Source: Bacillota bacterium (GTDB lineage: Bacteria > Bacillota > Clostridia > Christensenellales > SZUA-584). Taken from it: 64,000 nucleotides of DNA. The stretch is taken from positions 1 to 64,000 of the forward strand of contig JAEZKQ010000030.1 of assembly GCA_023436115.1 (NCBI GenBank), read 5' to 3'. The notes under the pieces are model-generated. The model made no database searches. It had not been told where the DNA came from and saw only the letters and a program-made list of their open reading frames with translations. Shown in pieces: positions 25,717-35,002 of this stretch. Position 1 is the stretch's first letter. Each line of letters starts with the position of its first letter. The position numbers were made by a program, and so were the translations under genes.

Positions 25717-26724
25717 ATGCAATGGCTTGAAGACGTTGCTCCTGAGAGCGATGTGGTGGTATCCACCCGTATACGGCTGGCGAGAAATCTGGCCGACGTG
25801 CCCTTCCCGCCACGGCTTGCAAAGGCCGAAGATATTGAAAAGGTGCACAGTCTTGCCAAGCAGACACTGCTGGTGTCGCCTGAATTTAAATATACGCGGC
25901 TCAGTGAGGTTTCAGAGCTGGGCAAGCGCGCGCTCGTGGAAGGACATGTGATCAGTAACGAACTGGCGCGAAACAATTATGGCGGTTTGATTGCGAGCAC
26001 CGACCAAAGCGTCAGCGTGATGATTCTCGAGGAGGATCATTACAGGCTGCAAAGTCTTGCGTCGGGCATGGCGCTTTATAAGGCTTATGACGTGGCCGAT
26101 CGGCTGGACAAGATGATGTCTGACGGTATGAATATCGCTTTCGACGAAAAACTGGGCTTTTTGACGAGTTGTCCGACAAATTTGGGGACAGGCCTGCGCG
26201 CATCGCTGATGCTTCATTTGCCCGCTCTCACAGCAGCAAAAGCGCTTTCCCGTATATCCGCGATGCTCAGTAAGGTCGGCATGACGGTGAGAGGTGCGTT
26301 TGGCGAAGGCAGTGCGGCATCGGGAGCGTTTTACCAGATATCCAATCAGGTTACGCTGGGTGTATCAGAGAAGGAGATACTCATGCGCCTGTTGTCCACC
26401 GCAAACAAAGTCATCAACTTTGAACGCGGTACTCGAAAAGAACTGTACAATAGCTTAGGTATCGCTCTGGAAGACCGTATCTGGCGTGCAGTGGGGTTGC
26501 TAAAATATGCGCGGCGGCTTAGTGATGCCGAGGCGCAAAGATTGATTTCTGATGTAGCGTTCGGTGTATCGCTGGGCATTGTACCGGATATTTCGAGCAG
26601 CAGCCTATATAAAGTGATGATGAATACCCGGCCTGCCATTATAGCGGAGCAAAGCGGCGGCCAGTTAAAACCGCATGACAGAGATGCTGTTCGTGCGGAT
26701 ATGATCAGACAGGTTTTTAGTTAA
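25717..26724 (+). CDS. mcsB: Protein arginine kinase McsB
   Basis: A 335-residue phosphagen-kinase-fold enzyme that phosphorylates arginines, marking proteins for ClpCP degradation and inactivating CtsR. VVVSTRIRLARNL is the nucleotide-binding start, and CPTNLGTGLRASLMLHLP holds the conserved cysteine and NxGTG loop. The ATG at 25717 is preferred since GGAGG lies seven bases upstream; the ATG at 25711 abuts the ribosome site and overlaps the mcsA stop. Confidence 0.95.
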   Translation: MQWLEDVAPESDVVVSTRIRLARNLADVPFPPRLAKAEDIEKVHSLAKQTLLVSPEFKYTRLSEVSELGKRALVEGHVISNELARNNYGGLIASTDQSVSVMILEEDHYRLQSLASGMALYKAYDVADRLDKMMSDGMNIAFDEKLGFLTSCPTNLGTGLRASLMLHLPALTAAKALSRISAMLSKVGMTVRGAFGEGSAASGAFYQISNQVTLGVSEKEILMRLLSTANKVINFERGTRKELYNSLGIALEDRIWRAVGLLKYARRLSDAEAQRLISDVAFGVSLGIVPDISSSSLYKVMMNTRPAIIAEQSGGQLKPHDRDAVRADMIRQVFS

Positions 26725-26745
26725 CCTTTTGAAAGGAGAACGACT

Positions 26746-29226
26746 ATGGATTTTTTTGCGAAATTTACAGAAGGCGCGAAAAACGCGTTGAAGCATGCGG
26801 AAAAAAAAGCACGGGAGCTGGGCCACAATTACGTGGGCACAGAGCACCTGCTCTTGGGATTGATATGTGAAAAGGAAGGCGCGGCAGCCAATCTGTTAAG
26901 CCTGTCGGGTGTTTCCGAGGAAGCGGTGACGCAAAATGTGCTGATGCTTATCGGACAGGGCGATTTTGTATTTACCCAAGGTTTTGGCTACACGCCGCGT
27001 TCCAAAAAGATATTGGAGCTCAGCGTGACGCTTTCTAGGCAGCTGGGCCAGAGTTACGTGGGCACAGAGCATATATTAATGGCGCTTATCCGTGAAAAAG
27101 AAGGCGTGGCGTTTAAGATATTGAGCGATCTAGGCGCGGACTTCGGAGAGTTGGAAAATGGCATCTACAACGTGACGGGCGAGAACGCTAACCAGAATGA
27201 GCAGGGCGCGAAGAAAGATCAGAAAACGCCCAAGCTTGATAAGTTCGGGCGGGACTTAACACAGGCCGCTCGTGACGGTGAGCTTGATCCCGTCATCGGG
27301 AGGGCTCAGGAGATCGAGCGCATCACGCAGATACTCTCGCGGCGTACCAAAAACAATCCCGTGCTGATCGGTGAACCGGGCGTGGGTAAATCGGCCATTG
27401 CGGAGGGGCTTGCGCAGCGTATCGCGGACGGCAACGTGCCCGAATTGCTGCGTGAAAAGCGCGTGGTTTCTCTGGATCTGGCGGGTATGATTGCGGGCAC
27501 CAAATACCGGGGCGAGTTTGAAGACCGTCTCAAGGACGTGCTCAAAGACTTAAAATCGGCGGGCAGCGTGATACTGTTCATCGATGAGATACATACCATC
27601 GTGGGTGCGGGTGCGGCAGAGGGCGCGATGGACGCAGCCAGCATACTGAAACCGGCACTGGCGCGCGGCGAGATACAAGTTGTGGGTGCGACAACCTATG
27701 ACGAATACCGTAAGCACATCGAGAAGGATGCGGCGCTGGAACGCCGTTTCCAGCCGGTGACGGTGGGAGAACCTACGCGTGAAGAGGCCATTGAAATACT
27801 CAAAGGGCTGCGTGACCGCTATGAAGCACACCATAAGGTGAAGATCACTGACGAAGCTTTAAAAGCCGCTGTGGAGCTTTCAGACCGGTATTTGATGGAT
27901 CGCTTTCTGCCTGATAAAGCCATTGACCTGATGGACGAGGCGGCCTCTAAGGTGCGTTTAAGCTTGTATACCTGCCCGCCCGACTTAAAGGAGATGGAAG
28001 AGAAGCAGGAGCAGCTGCGCAAGGAGAAGGACCAGGCCATCACGCATCAAAACTTTGAAAAGGCCGCGGAGCTGCGCGATGAGGAGAAGAAGATCGAAAA
28101 GCAGATCGCCGAGATGAAGTCGGCTTGGGAGAAAGACACCAACAATCGCGAGGGTGAAGTAACGGAGAAAGAGATTGCCGAAATCGTCTCCAACTGGACG
28201 CATATCCCCGTCGTTAAGCTCACGGAAGACGAGGCGAAACGGCTGCTGGATATGGAAGATACGCTGCACCGCCGTGTGATTGGGCAGGATGAGGCGTGTG
28301 TGGCTGTCGCCAAAGCGATAAGGCGTTCGCGCGCAGGCCTGAAAGACCCTAAACGCCCTGTCGGCTCGTTCATATTCTTAGGACCCACGGGCGTGGGTAA
28401 AACTGAGCTGTCCCGCGCATTGGCGGAAGCGCTTTTCGGCGACGAGGACGCGCTGATACGTCTGGACATGTCAGAATACATGGAGAAGCATGCGGTATCC
28501 AAGCTGATCGGCTCACCTCCGGGATACGTCGGGTTCGACGAAGGCGGACAGCTGACTGAGAAGATCAGACGCCATCCGTACAGCGTGCTGCTGCTTGACG
28601 AAATTGAAAAGGCGCACCCGGATGTGTTTAATATCATGCTTCAGATATTGGAGGACGGCCGTCTGACCGATTCAAAGGGGCGTGTGGTCGATTTTAAAAA
28701 CTGCGTCATCATCATGACATCGAATCTCGGTGCGACGAACATTGATGCCAAGAGGATCGGTTTCTCTGTGGTAGATAACGACCGCGGCTATGAGCAGATG
28801 AAGCAGGGCATCATGGAAGAGCTTAAGAAAGCGTTTCGGCCCGAGTTTATCAACAGGCTGGATGATATCATCGTGTTCCATAAATTAAGCCGGGAGCATA
28901 CAAAGCAGATTGTTCGGCTTATGCTGGGCAATGTGATCAAGCGTCTCGAAGAGCGTGATATCTATCTGACCTATGAAGATGATACGGTGGATTATCTGGC
29001 CAGGGAAGGCTTTGATGAGAACTATGGCGCGCGTCCGCTGCGGCGTATGATACAACAGATCGTGGAGGATGAGCTTTCCGAGGAGATTTTAAAGGGCAAA
29101 ATCAGCATCAAAGACCGTGTGCATATGTATTTAAACGAGGGAAAACCAGCGTTTAAAAAGCAGGATGAAGTCAGCACCAAAGGCAGCGTGACGGAGTCTT
29201 TAGATGAGGGTAAGTCCGGCGAATAA
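26746..29226 (+). CDS. clpC: ATP-dependent Clp protease ATPase subunit ClpC
   Basis: An 826-residue AAA+ unfoldase. Domain order: two Clp N repeats (residues about 1-145), AAA1 with Walker A GEPGVGKS, a middle domain with a UVR-like coil (EKDQAITHQNFEKAAELRDEE), AAA2 with Walker A GPTGVGKT, and the C-terminal ClpB_D2 small domain. It delivers arginine-phosphorylated and adaptor-bound proteins to ClpP, which is not in this window. Last gene of the ctsR operon; ribosome site GAAAGGAG. Confidence 0.97.
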   Translation: MDFFAKFTEGAKNALKHAEKKARELGHNYVGTEHLLLGLICEKEGAAANLLSLSGVSEEAVTQNVLMLIGQGDFVFTQGFGYTPRSKKILELSVTLSRQLGQSYVGTEHILMALIREKEGVAFKILSDLGADFGELENGIYNVTGENANQNEQGAKKDQKTPKLDKFGRDLTQAARDGELDPVIGRAQEIERITQILSRRTKNNPVLIGEPGVGKSAIAEGLAQRIADGNVPELLREKRVVSLDLAGMIAGTKYRGEFEDRLKDVLKDLKSAGSVILFIDEIHTIVGAGAAEGAMDAASILKPALARGEIQVVGATTYDEYRKHIEKDAALERRFQPVTVGEPTREEAIEILKGLRDRYEAHHKVKITDEALKAAVELSDRYLMDRFLPDKAIDLMDEAASKVRLSLYTCPPDLKEMEEKQEQLRKEKDQAITHQNFEKAAELRDEEKKIEKQIAEMKSAWEKDTNNREGEVTEKEIAEIVSNWTHIPVVKLTEDEAKRLLDMEDTLHRRVIGQDEACVAVAKAIRRSRAGLKDPKRPVGSFIFLGPTGVGKTELSRALAEALFGDEDALIRLDMSEYMEKHAVSKLIGSPPGYVGFDEGGQLTEKIRRHPYSVLLLDEIEKAHPDVFNIMLQILEDGRLTDSKGRVVDFKNCVIIMTSNLGATNIDAKRIGFSVVDNDRGYEQMKQGIMEELKKAFRPEFINRLDDIIVFHKLSREHTKQIVRLMLGNVIKRLEERDIYLTYEDDTVDYLAREGFDENYGARPLRRMIQQIVEDELSEEILKGKISIKDRVHMYLNEGKPAFKKQDEVSTKGSVTESLDEGKSGE

Positions 29227-29244
29227 ATATGAATATCGTCTATG

Positions 29245-29272
29245 AGGAGCGGAGCCATTACCGCTCCTTTTT
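29245..29272 (+). terminator. Terminator after clpC
   Basis: Stem AGGAGCGG (29245-29252) and CCGCTCCT (29261-29268), eight-base loop, then a T-run. Confidence 0.85.
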
Positions 29273-29375
29273 CAATTACTATAATGATATCTCTAAACCT
29301 ATAGATTAGTCTTTGACAGGTTCGTGTATTCGCGCTACAATACGCGTGTATATTATGATAATGAGGGCAAATACG

Positions 29376-29996
29376 GTGTCTGTGATCGACTATTTAGAGC
29401 TGATCGGTGTGGCAGCCTTTGCTGTTTCGGGTGCCACCACGGCCATTAAAAAGAAAATGGATTTGTTCGGGGTTATTTTCCTCGCTGTCGTCACGGCGAT
29501 AGGCGGCGGCGTGCTGCGTGATGTCGTGATGAATGTGGGCTTACCCGTTTTTTTCAGGCACTATGAGTATCTCGCCGTCATATTAGTCACGTCCGTTTTG
29601 GTCATGCTGCTCAAAGGAAGAATCAAATGGAAGACGATTGTCTTTTTCTTTGATGCCATCGGCCTCGCGGTTTTCTCCATGTACGCGGGTATCAAAGCCA
29701 TTGAACTGGATTATAACTTTTTAAGCTTTATGTTTGTCTGTCTGATTTCGGGTGTGGGCGGCGGCATCATGAGCGATGTGATCGCGCGTGAGATACCCAT
29801 GGTGCTGCACAAGGAGATTTACGCGACGGCCGCTATGATAGGCGCTGTGATACTGTGGTTTTTATATCCCGTATGGGGCAAGGATCTAAGCACCTATATC
29901 TGTATCATTGTTATTATTCTTATTCGCGTGGTGAGCCATAGGCTAAAGCTAGGTCTTCCTTTCGTCAAAGAAACCGGAGAAGAGCTATCGGAATAA
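29376..29996 (+). CDS. TRIC/UPF0126 family cation channel-like membrane protein
   Basis: A seven-helix membrane protein made of two UPF0126 repeats: GVAAFAVSGATTAIKKKMDLFGV...AIGGGVLRDV (repeat one) and DAIGLAVFSMYAGIKA...GVGGGIMSDV (repeat two). Prokaryotic TRIC relatives are trimeric monovalent-cation channels. The GTG at 29376 (206 residues) has GAGGG eight bases upstream; starts at 29313-29361 would add an unusual N-terminus. It is monocistronic. Confidence 0.85.
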   Translation: MSVIDYLELIGVAAFAVSGATTAIKKKMDLFGVIFLAVVTAIGGGVLRDVVMNVGLPVFFRHYEYLAVILVTSVLVMLLKGRIKWKTIVFFFDAIGLAVFSMYAGIKAIELDYNFLSFMFVCLISGVGGGIMSDVIAREIPMVLHKEIYATAAMIGAVILWFLYPVWGKDLSTYICIIVIILIRVVSHRLKLGLPFVKETGEELSE

Positions 29997-30226
29997 TAGT
30001 ACTTTGGATGCCGCAATGGCGTTCTTTTTTTATGCGGCCGGATGCATGCTCTTGAGGCAGAATACTCTAAACGCTCTGGTCTTCGCGAAAAGTATTCTAA
30101 TCGGAAGAGGCTATGACCTGTCATATCTGTTATTTGACACAATATCGGCGCGACAAAAAAATATATATTTCGCGCTCAAACGCTGGACAACCCCCAAGAG
30201 CTTGTGGTATCTTAAAAAAAGACAAT
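29997..30226. other. Intergenic region before the pyr-type leader
   Basis: About 230 bases with no credible gene. A short inverted repeat around 30010-30038 (GCCGCA with TGCGGC, T-run in the loop) may help end the preceding transcript. A perfect TTGACA is at 30134-30139, but a -10 box at normal spacing is not evident; TATATT at 30164 is 24 bases away. Confidence 0.4.
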
Positions 30227-30308
30227 CCTTTAATCCGGTCCAGAGAGCCCGGCAAGGTACAATTTTTGGTGTGCGAATCAAAGCCTTGCCGTGAGACAAG
30301 GTTTTTTT
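30227..30308 (+). promoter_or_regulatory. PyrR-type transcription attenuator upstream of the uracil permease
   Basis: The leader shows the three mutually exclusive structures of a pyr attenuator. The PyrR-binding hairpin has a lower stem CCTT (30227-30230) with AAGG (30254-30257), an upper stem CCGG (30235-30238) with CCGG (30249-30252), and the loop TCCAGAGAGC containing the conserved PyrR element. The antiterminator pairs CGGCAAGG (30250-30257) with CCTTGCCG (30284-30291). The terminator pairs AAGCCTTG (30281-30288) with CAAGGTTT (30297-30304) followed by T residues. With UMP-bound PyrR the terminator would form and the permease would be off. Confidence 0.85.
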
Positions 30309-30418
30309 AATGCCCTTGAATACAGCGCTCATGTACCAGTCGGGATTGAAAGTCAGTGCGGCATAATCGATCCGCAGGAAAAACGTCATTATCTTTTAAT
30401 AAAACGAGGAGGACCATT

Positions 30419-31804
30419 ATGAACAACAAACCAGTGTTGGGCTATTTGCCCGATGAAAGGCCGCCGGTATGGAAGCTTTTGCTTTATGCATTGCAGCAGA
30501 TTGTTGTTATGTTCCCTGCCACTATCCTTGTGGCGCTCATAACAGGATTCCATCTTTCCACCACAATCTTTGCCAGCGGGCTTGCCACACTTTGCTTCAT
30601 TCTTGTTACAGGTAAAAAGATACCTCTCTATTTCGGCTCCAGCTTTTCTTATCTGTCCGCTATCATAGGTTTAACAGGCGGCGTCGAATTCGGTCAGCTT
30701 CTGCCTGACGCCACCATTTCGGCTGTGCAGTTTGGTATCATCTCTTCCGGCCTTGTGTCTATCGTAGTCGGCTTTATCGTGAAGGCATTTGGCAGAAAGT
30801 CCATTGAAAAAGTGCTGCCGCCCACGGTGACAGGCCCGATCGCAATGGTTATCGGCCTGACGCTGGCTGCCAATGCTCTCGGTGATGCCGCTCCGGTGCA
30901 GGGTGTTACCGGTGTGGCCGGTTCCGACTGGGTATGGCTCGTTTCATTGGTCACTCTTTTAGCAACGATACTCTTCTCCGTTTACTTAAAAGGCGTTTGG
31001 GGGCAGCTGCCGCTGCTGTTCGGCCCAATCGTCGGCTGTGTGACGGCAGCCATTGTCATGGCTATAACCGGTGAGTCGCTGTTCAGAACGCTTCCCGATG
31101 CGGCTGCGACGGGCGTGGCTATTATTCCGGGTGTTGTCACAGTGCCGCACTTTACATTGCCGTCTATATCTTGGGAGGCGGTTGCGGCCATCATGCCAAT
31201 CGCGATCGCGACGATTCCCGAATCCACAGCGCATGTGTTCCAGCTTGATATTTACGTGAACAACCTTGCGCGCAAAAAAGGCAAAGCGGATTATGATATC
31301 GGCAACAGACTTGGTCAGAACCTTATCGGCGACGGTATCGGTGATATCGTAGCGAGTGCATTCGGCGGCCCGGCCGGCACCAACTACGGCGAAAACATCA
31401 GCGCAATGGCCATCACGAAGGTGTTCTCGGTTCCCGTACTGATTGCTGCGGCAATCATTGCGATGGCGCTTTCTTTCGTCACACCTTTGGTTAACGTTAT
31501 TTACGGTATTCCGCAGGCGGTTATCGGCGGTATTGAAATCTTCCTGTTCGGTGCGATTGCCGCTCAGGGTATCGCGATTATGATTGACCGCAAGGTGGAC
31601 ATGTTCAGCGCGAAGAATATCGCTGTTATCGCCGTGATCATGATTATCGGCGTCGGCGGACAGTTCAAGTTCGGCGGCATGATTCCATTCCTCGGCATGG
31701 AGGTGCCCTGCATCGCGGGTGCTGCGATCGTCGGTATACTGCTGAACCTATTGCTCAGCATCGGTAAAAAGAAAAATGAAGAAACCACTGGAAACGAAGC
31801 TTAA
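30419..31804 (+). CDS. pyrP: Uracil permease (NCS2 family)
   Basis: A 461-residue, 12-14 helix nucleobase transporter. ATG at 30419 with AGGAGG nearby; the upstream in-frame ATG at 30356 falls in the leader. The NCS2 motifs are visible: FGSSFSYLSAI, VIGLTLAANALGDAA, ATIPESTAHVFQLDIY with the substrate-binding glutamate, and NYGENISAMAITKVFSV. Uracil specificity is supported by the PyrR attenuator directly upstream. Confidence 0.92.
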   Translation: MNNKPVLGYLPDERPPVWKLLLYALQQIVVMFPATILVALITGFHLSTTIFASGLATLCFILVTGKKIPLYFGSSFSYLSAIIGLTGGVEFGQLLPDATISAVQFGIISSGLVSIVVGFIVKAFGRKSIEKVLPPTVTGPIAMVIGLTLAANALGDAAPVQGVTGVAGSDWVWLVSLVTLLATILFSVYLKGVWGQLPLLFGPIVGCVTAAIVMAITGESLFRTLPDAAATGVAIIPGVVTVPHFTLPSISWEAVAAIMPIAIATIPESTAHVFQLDIYVNNLARKKGKADYDIGNRLGQNLIGDGIGDIVASAFGGPAGTNYGENISAMAITKVFSVPVLIAAAIIAMALSFVTPLVNVIYGIPQAVIGGIEIFLFGAIAAQGIAIMIDRKVDMFSAKNIAVIAVIMIIGVGGQFKFGGMIPFLGMEVPCIAGAAIVGILLNLLLSIGKKKNEETTGNEA

Positions 31805-31836
31805 GCAAGATATGTGCTAAAATAGCTAAAAGCTGA

Positions 31837-31876
31837 TTTAAATCAGATCGGGACATTCCCGGTCTGATTTTTTATT
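31837..31876 (+). terminator. Terminator after the uracil permease
   Basis: Long stem AATCAGA-CGGGA (31841-31853) with TCCCG-TCTGATT (31857-31869), two-to-four-base loop, then T-run. Confidence 0.85.
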
Positions 31877-31953
31877 GGCTCCAGGCCATATAATCATGAA
31901 TAGAAAGCTTTATCTCGCGGCAGGCATCCATTGCTTAAATTCTTATTGTTTTT

Positions 31954-31984
31954 GGTATGACAAGGCGTACTTGTTCATATATAT
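31954..31984 (+). promoter_or_regulatory. Possible sigma-E promoter of spoIVA
   Basis: GGTATGA (31954-31960), 15-base spacer, CATATATAT (31976-31984) resemble the mother-cell sigma-E elements (-35 ATA-type, -10 CATA-rich). Match is partial; spoIVA is a sigma-E gene in Bacillus and Clostridia. Confidence 0.35.
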
Positions 31985-32021
31985 CTAGTGTTTAAGCAAT
32001 CTATACGATGGAGGATGCGCC

Positions 32022-33500
32022 ATGCAAAGCTATAATCTGTACAAGGATATTTCCGAACGAACAGGGGGCGACATATACATCGGCGTCGTGGGGCCGGTCA
32101 GAACAGGCAAATCGACATTTATCAAGCGGTTTATGGATATGCTGGTGCTCCCGAATCTGGATGATACACATGAAAAAGAACGTGTGGTCGATGAGTTGCC
32201 GCAGAGCAGCGCCGGAAAAACCATTATGACCACACAACCCAAATTCGTACCAAACGAGGCTGTGAGGATCAAGATCAACGATGAGGCTGAAATGAACGTA
32301 CGAATGGTCGATTCTGTCGGCTATATGGTTGACGGTGCGATGGGGCATATGGAGAACAACGAACCCCGTATGGTCACCACACCCTGGTTCGATCACGACA
32401 TACCGTTTGAGGAAGCTGCTGAGACAGGTACACGCAAGGTCATTACTGAGCACAGTACAATCGGCATTGTGATGACGACGGATGGCAGCATCACGGAGAT
32501 ACCGCGCTCCAGCTATGTCCAGGCGGAGGAACGGGTCATCAGAGAACTGATGGAGCTGGGAAAGCCGTTCATTATCATTCTCAATTCAGCGAATCCGCGC
32601 AATGAAGATACCATCAGCTTAAGAAACGCCATGGCCGATAAATATAATGTGCCGGTGCTGCTGATGGATATCATGCGGCTGTCTGATACAGACATTACCA
32701 CAATGTTGGAGAACCTGCTCTATGAGTTCCCGCTCAAAGAGATCAACATTGCGATGCCCGGCTGGGCGCGCGCGCTGTCACCCGATCACTGGCTCATGTC
32801 GGAAGTGCTGGGCGGCATTGCGGGTTCACTGGGCGTTTTGGAAAAGGTCAGGGACTATAAGGGCCTCGTCGGTGCGATGACAAAACTCGATGATGTCAGC
32901 GGCGCATCGGTAGAGAAAATAACGCTGGGCGATGGCAGCGTACGCATGCAGCTTGATTTTCCTGAGACCTTGTTCTATAAAATACTCGGCGATGAATGCG
33001 GCTATCCGATAGATGACGACTATCATCTTGTTTCCATTGTGAAGGATCTGGTCAGCGCAAAAAAACATTATGACAGAATGGCCGATGCGCTAAAGAGCGT
33101 GAAGGAAACCGGATATGGGCTCGTACCGCCGTCTATGGATGAGATGTCGATGGAGGAGCCGGAGATGGTGCGCCAGGGCGGGCGATTCGGTGTCCGGCTT
33201 AAGGCCAGCGCGCCGTCACTTCACCTGATCCGCGTGGATATTGAAACGGAGGTTTCACCCATCGTCGGCACAGAAAAGCAAAGTGAAGAGCTCGTCAAAT
33301 ATATGCTCTCGGAATTTGAAAACGATCCCGCAAAGATATGGAAAACCGACATATTCGGTAAGCCGCTGCATGAGCTTGTCAAGGAAGGGCTATCAAGCAA
33401 GCTGTCACATATGCCCGACGACGCAAGATTAAAGATACAGGAGACATTGCAAAGAATCATCAATGAAGGCAGTGGCGGCCTCATATGCATCTTGTTGTAA
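32022..33500 (+). CDS. spoIVA: Stage IV sporulation protein A
   Basis: A 492-residue ATPase that polymerises on the outer forespore membrane as the base layer of the coat and is also needed for cortex formation. The P-loop GPVRTGKS is at residues 24-31; the TRAFAC-like Walker B and sensor region follow (VDSVGYMVDGAMGHMEN), as does HSTIGIVMTTDGSITEIPR. The ending GGLICILL is the conserved SpoIVA C-terminus. Ribosome site GGAGG precedes the ATG. Confidence 0.97.
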   Translation: MQSYNLYKDISERTGGDIYIGVVGPVRTGKSTFIKRFMDMLVLPNLDDTHEKERVVDELPQSSAGKTIMTTQPKFVPNEAVRIKINDEAEMNVRMVDSVGYMVDGAMGHMENNEPRMVTTPWFDHDIPFEEAAETGTRKVITEHSTIGIVMTTDGSITEIPRSSYVQAEERVIRELMELGKPFIIILNSANPRNEDTISLRNAMADKYNVPVLLMDIMRLSDTDITTMLENLLYEFPLKEINIAMPGWARALSPDHWLMSEVLGGIAGSLGVLEKVRDYKGLVGAMTKLDDVSGASVEKITLGDGSVRMQLDFPETLFYKILGDECGYPIDDDYHLVSIVKDLVSAKKHYDRMADALKSVKETGYGLVPPSMDEMSMEEPEMVRQGGRFGVRLKASAPSLHLIRVDIETEVSPIVGTEKQSEELVKYMLSEFENDPAKIWKTDIFGKPLHELVKEGLSSKLSHMPDDARLKIQETLQRIINEGSGGLICILL

Positions 33501-33516
33501 ATTTGGGTGATCTCCT

Positions 33517-33542
33517 CCCCCGGGAAGCCGGGGGTTTTTTTT
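33517..33542 (+). terminator. Terminator after spoIVA
   Basis: Perfect stem CCCCCGG (33517-33523) and CCGGGGG (33528-33534), GAAG tetraloop, eight T residues. Confidence 0.92.
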
Positions 33543-33623
33543 CGACAAGAATTATGGTATCATATACGAAATATTCAGAATTCAAATGCGTAACGTGTTT
33601 TAGCGTGGAGAGCGAGGCCGTCA

Positions 33624-34088
33624 ATGAGCGAAGAAGCCATAAGAAAAATGCTCAATCAGATATTAAAAGATCTGTTTTTTAAGATACTGAGGCTGCAGGC
33701 AAAAATGGTATCCCGCTCCGCGAAGGAAAACATCAGCCGGACCGAAATGCACGCTCTCGAAGCCATCGGGGAAGGCTCGGGTGCCGCGCTCACACAAATG
33801 GCCGAGCAGCTTGGCATTACCAAAGCAACAGCCAGCGTCACAGTGAAGAGGCTCGTTAAAAAAGGTTTTGTGGATAAAATTAAGGGGAAACATGACAGGC
33901 GAATGAGCACGCTGGTATTGACGCAAAAGGGTATACATGCGTGTGAAAAGCACCGTGAGTTTCACGAGGGCCTCGTTCAAAATATCTTAAGCGAGTTTCA
34001 TATTGCTGAGTATCCCCATGTTGTAAAATCGCTGCAGGCGCTGCTCGATTATTTTACCAGGCTCGAAAAAAGCTTTGAGGAAACTTAA
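33624..34088 (+). CDS. MarR family transcriptional regulator
   Basis: A 154-residue winged-helix protein. ALTQMAEQLGITKATASVTVKRLVKKGFV is the recognition helix region (two blocks joined), and KHDRRMSTLVLTQKG is the wing. MarR proteins are dimeric, usually repressors of adjacent genes. The next gene is convergent only three bases away, so its target is not obvious; the likely divergent or own promoter lies upstream after the spoIVA terminator. Confidence 0.88.
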   Translation: MSEEAIRKMLNQILKDLFFKILRLQAKMVSRSAKENISRTEMHALEAIGEGSGAALTQMAEQLGITKATASVTVKRLVKKGFVDKIKGKHDRRMSTLVLTQKGIHACEKHREFHEGLVQNILSEFHIAEYPHVVKSLQALLDYFTRLEKSFEET

Positions 34089-34091
34089 GAA

Positions 34092-34832
34092 TTAGTTCTG
34101 CTGCTCATTCTTTTTTGCATAATAGTCAAGCATAGCGTCTGTTTTAAGTATATCAACGGTTAGCAACAAATCGTTTTTAGCCAGCAGCTTGAGCATATCA
34201 CGCTTTAGGTCGGTACTCTTTTTTGAAGGTATGTCGAAAGAGATTTCACACAGGTAATCTTTTAGTTTCCATATTTCCAATTTCGCCTCATAGTCCTCAA
34301 ATTTGCCTTTATATGTAGACGCTTTAACCGGCCCCAAAAGCTTTGATGCACACAATTGGTTAAATCCGAAGTTTTTGTTTTTGTAGTTGGTAAAAGCAGC
34401 CGGACTGTTTATTATGGCAAGCCGTTTGGCTTCAGCTTCGTCGATTTTCACATCATCGCTGAAAACACGTTCATATGATAAACTGAATGTCTTTTTTGTA
34501 TATGTCATATCAATTTCCGGTTTAAAATCGCAGGATAATATATCTGCATATTTGGTATCCAACATGGCCCGATAATCTTTTTCCTCATACCGTTTTTTAA
34601 TCGTTAATTCAGCATGGGATTCTTCCTTCTGGCGGTAACGAACAGACCAGCCGTCTTTTCTTAAGTCTTGAGCCGGTGTCTCCAGATACCAGACGGACAT
34701 ATACTGCGCGTCTTCATCAATTTGGAACAGAGATCTAAAATCGCTTTTAAGCGAATCCTTATTTTCAAGTACTTGTTTATTATTGAGCATTAATTTAAGT
34801 TCAGTATCTGATACTTGTTCTTTCAGTTTCAT
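34092..34832 (-). CDS. CYTH-like hypothetical protein
   Basis: A 246-residue soluble, lysine-rich protein. The opening TELKLML has the E-x-K arrangement of CYTH/triphosphate-tunnel domains. WSVRYRQKEE, ELTIKKRYEE and KLEIWKLKDY look like the alternating charged strands of such tunnels, but the full signature is not conserved. Base composition is more AT-rich than its neighbours. GGGGAGA precedes the ATG at 34832. It converges on the MarR gene with three bases between stops and has no shared terminator. The substrate is unknown. Confidence 0.6.
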   Translation of the reverse strand: MKLKEQVSDTELKLMLNNKQVLENKDSLKSDFRSLFQIDEDAQYMSVWYLETPAQDLRKDGWSVRYRQKEESHAELTIKKRYEEKDYRAMLDTKYADILSCDFKPEIDMTYTKKTFSLSYERVFSDDVKIDEAEAKRLAIINSPAAFTNYKNKNFGFNQLCASKLLGPVKASTYKGKFEDYEAKLEIWKLKDYLCEISFDIPSKKSTDLKRDMLKLLAKNDLLLTVDILKTDAMLDYYAKKNEQQN

Positions 34833-34916
34833 TTTAAGATCGTCTCCCCGCGCGTTTTTGCTATTGTCTGCTTTTTGCGTAAGGATTATGCCGTAAACAA
34901 AGAGACCCTTTTTCGT

Positions 34917-34946
34917 TAGACAGTCTTCGTATCGCTGTGGTATGAT
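34917..34946 (+). promoter_or_regulatory. Candidate promoter of the alcohol dehydrogenase gene
   Basis: TAGACA (34917-34922), 18-base spacer, TATGAT (34941-34946), about 55 bases before the start. Confidence 0.45.
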
Positions 34947-35002
34947 TTTATGGTTAGGTCAATGAAACTGCCGCGACAGCGGGAGAGTCGGAGGTTTGCA
35001 AG

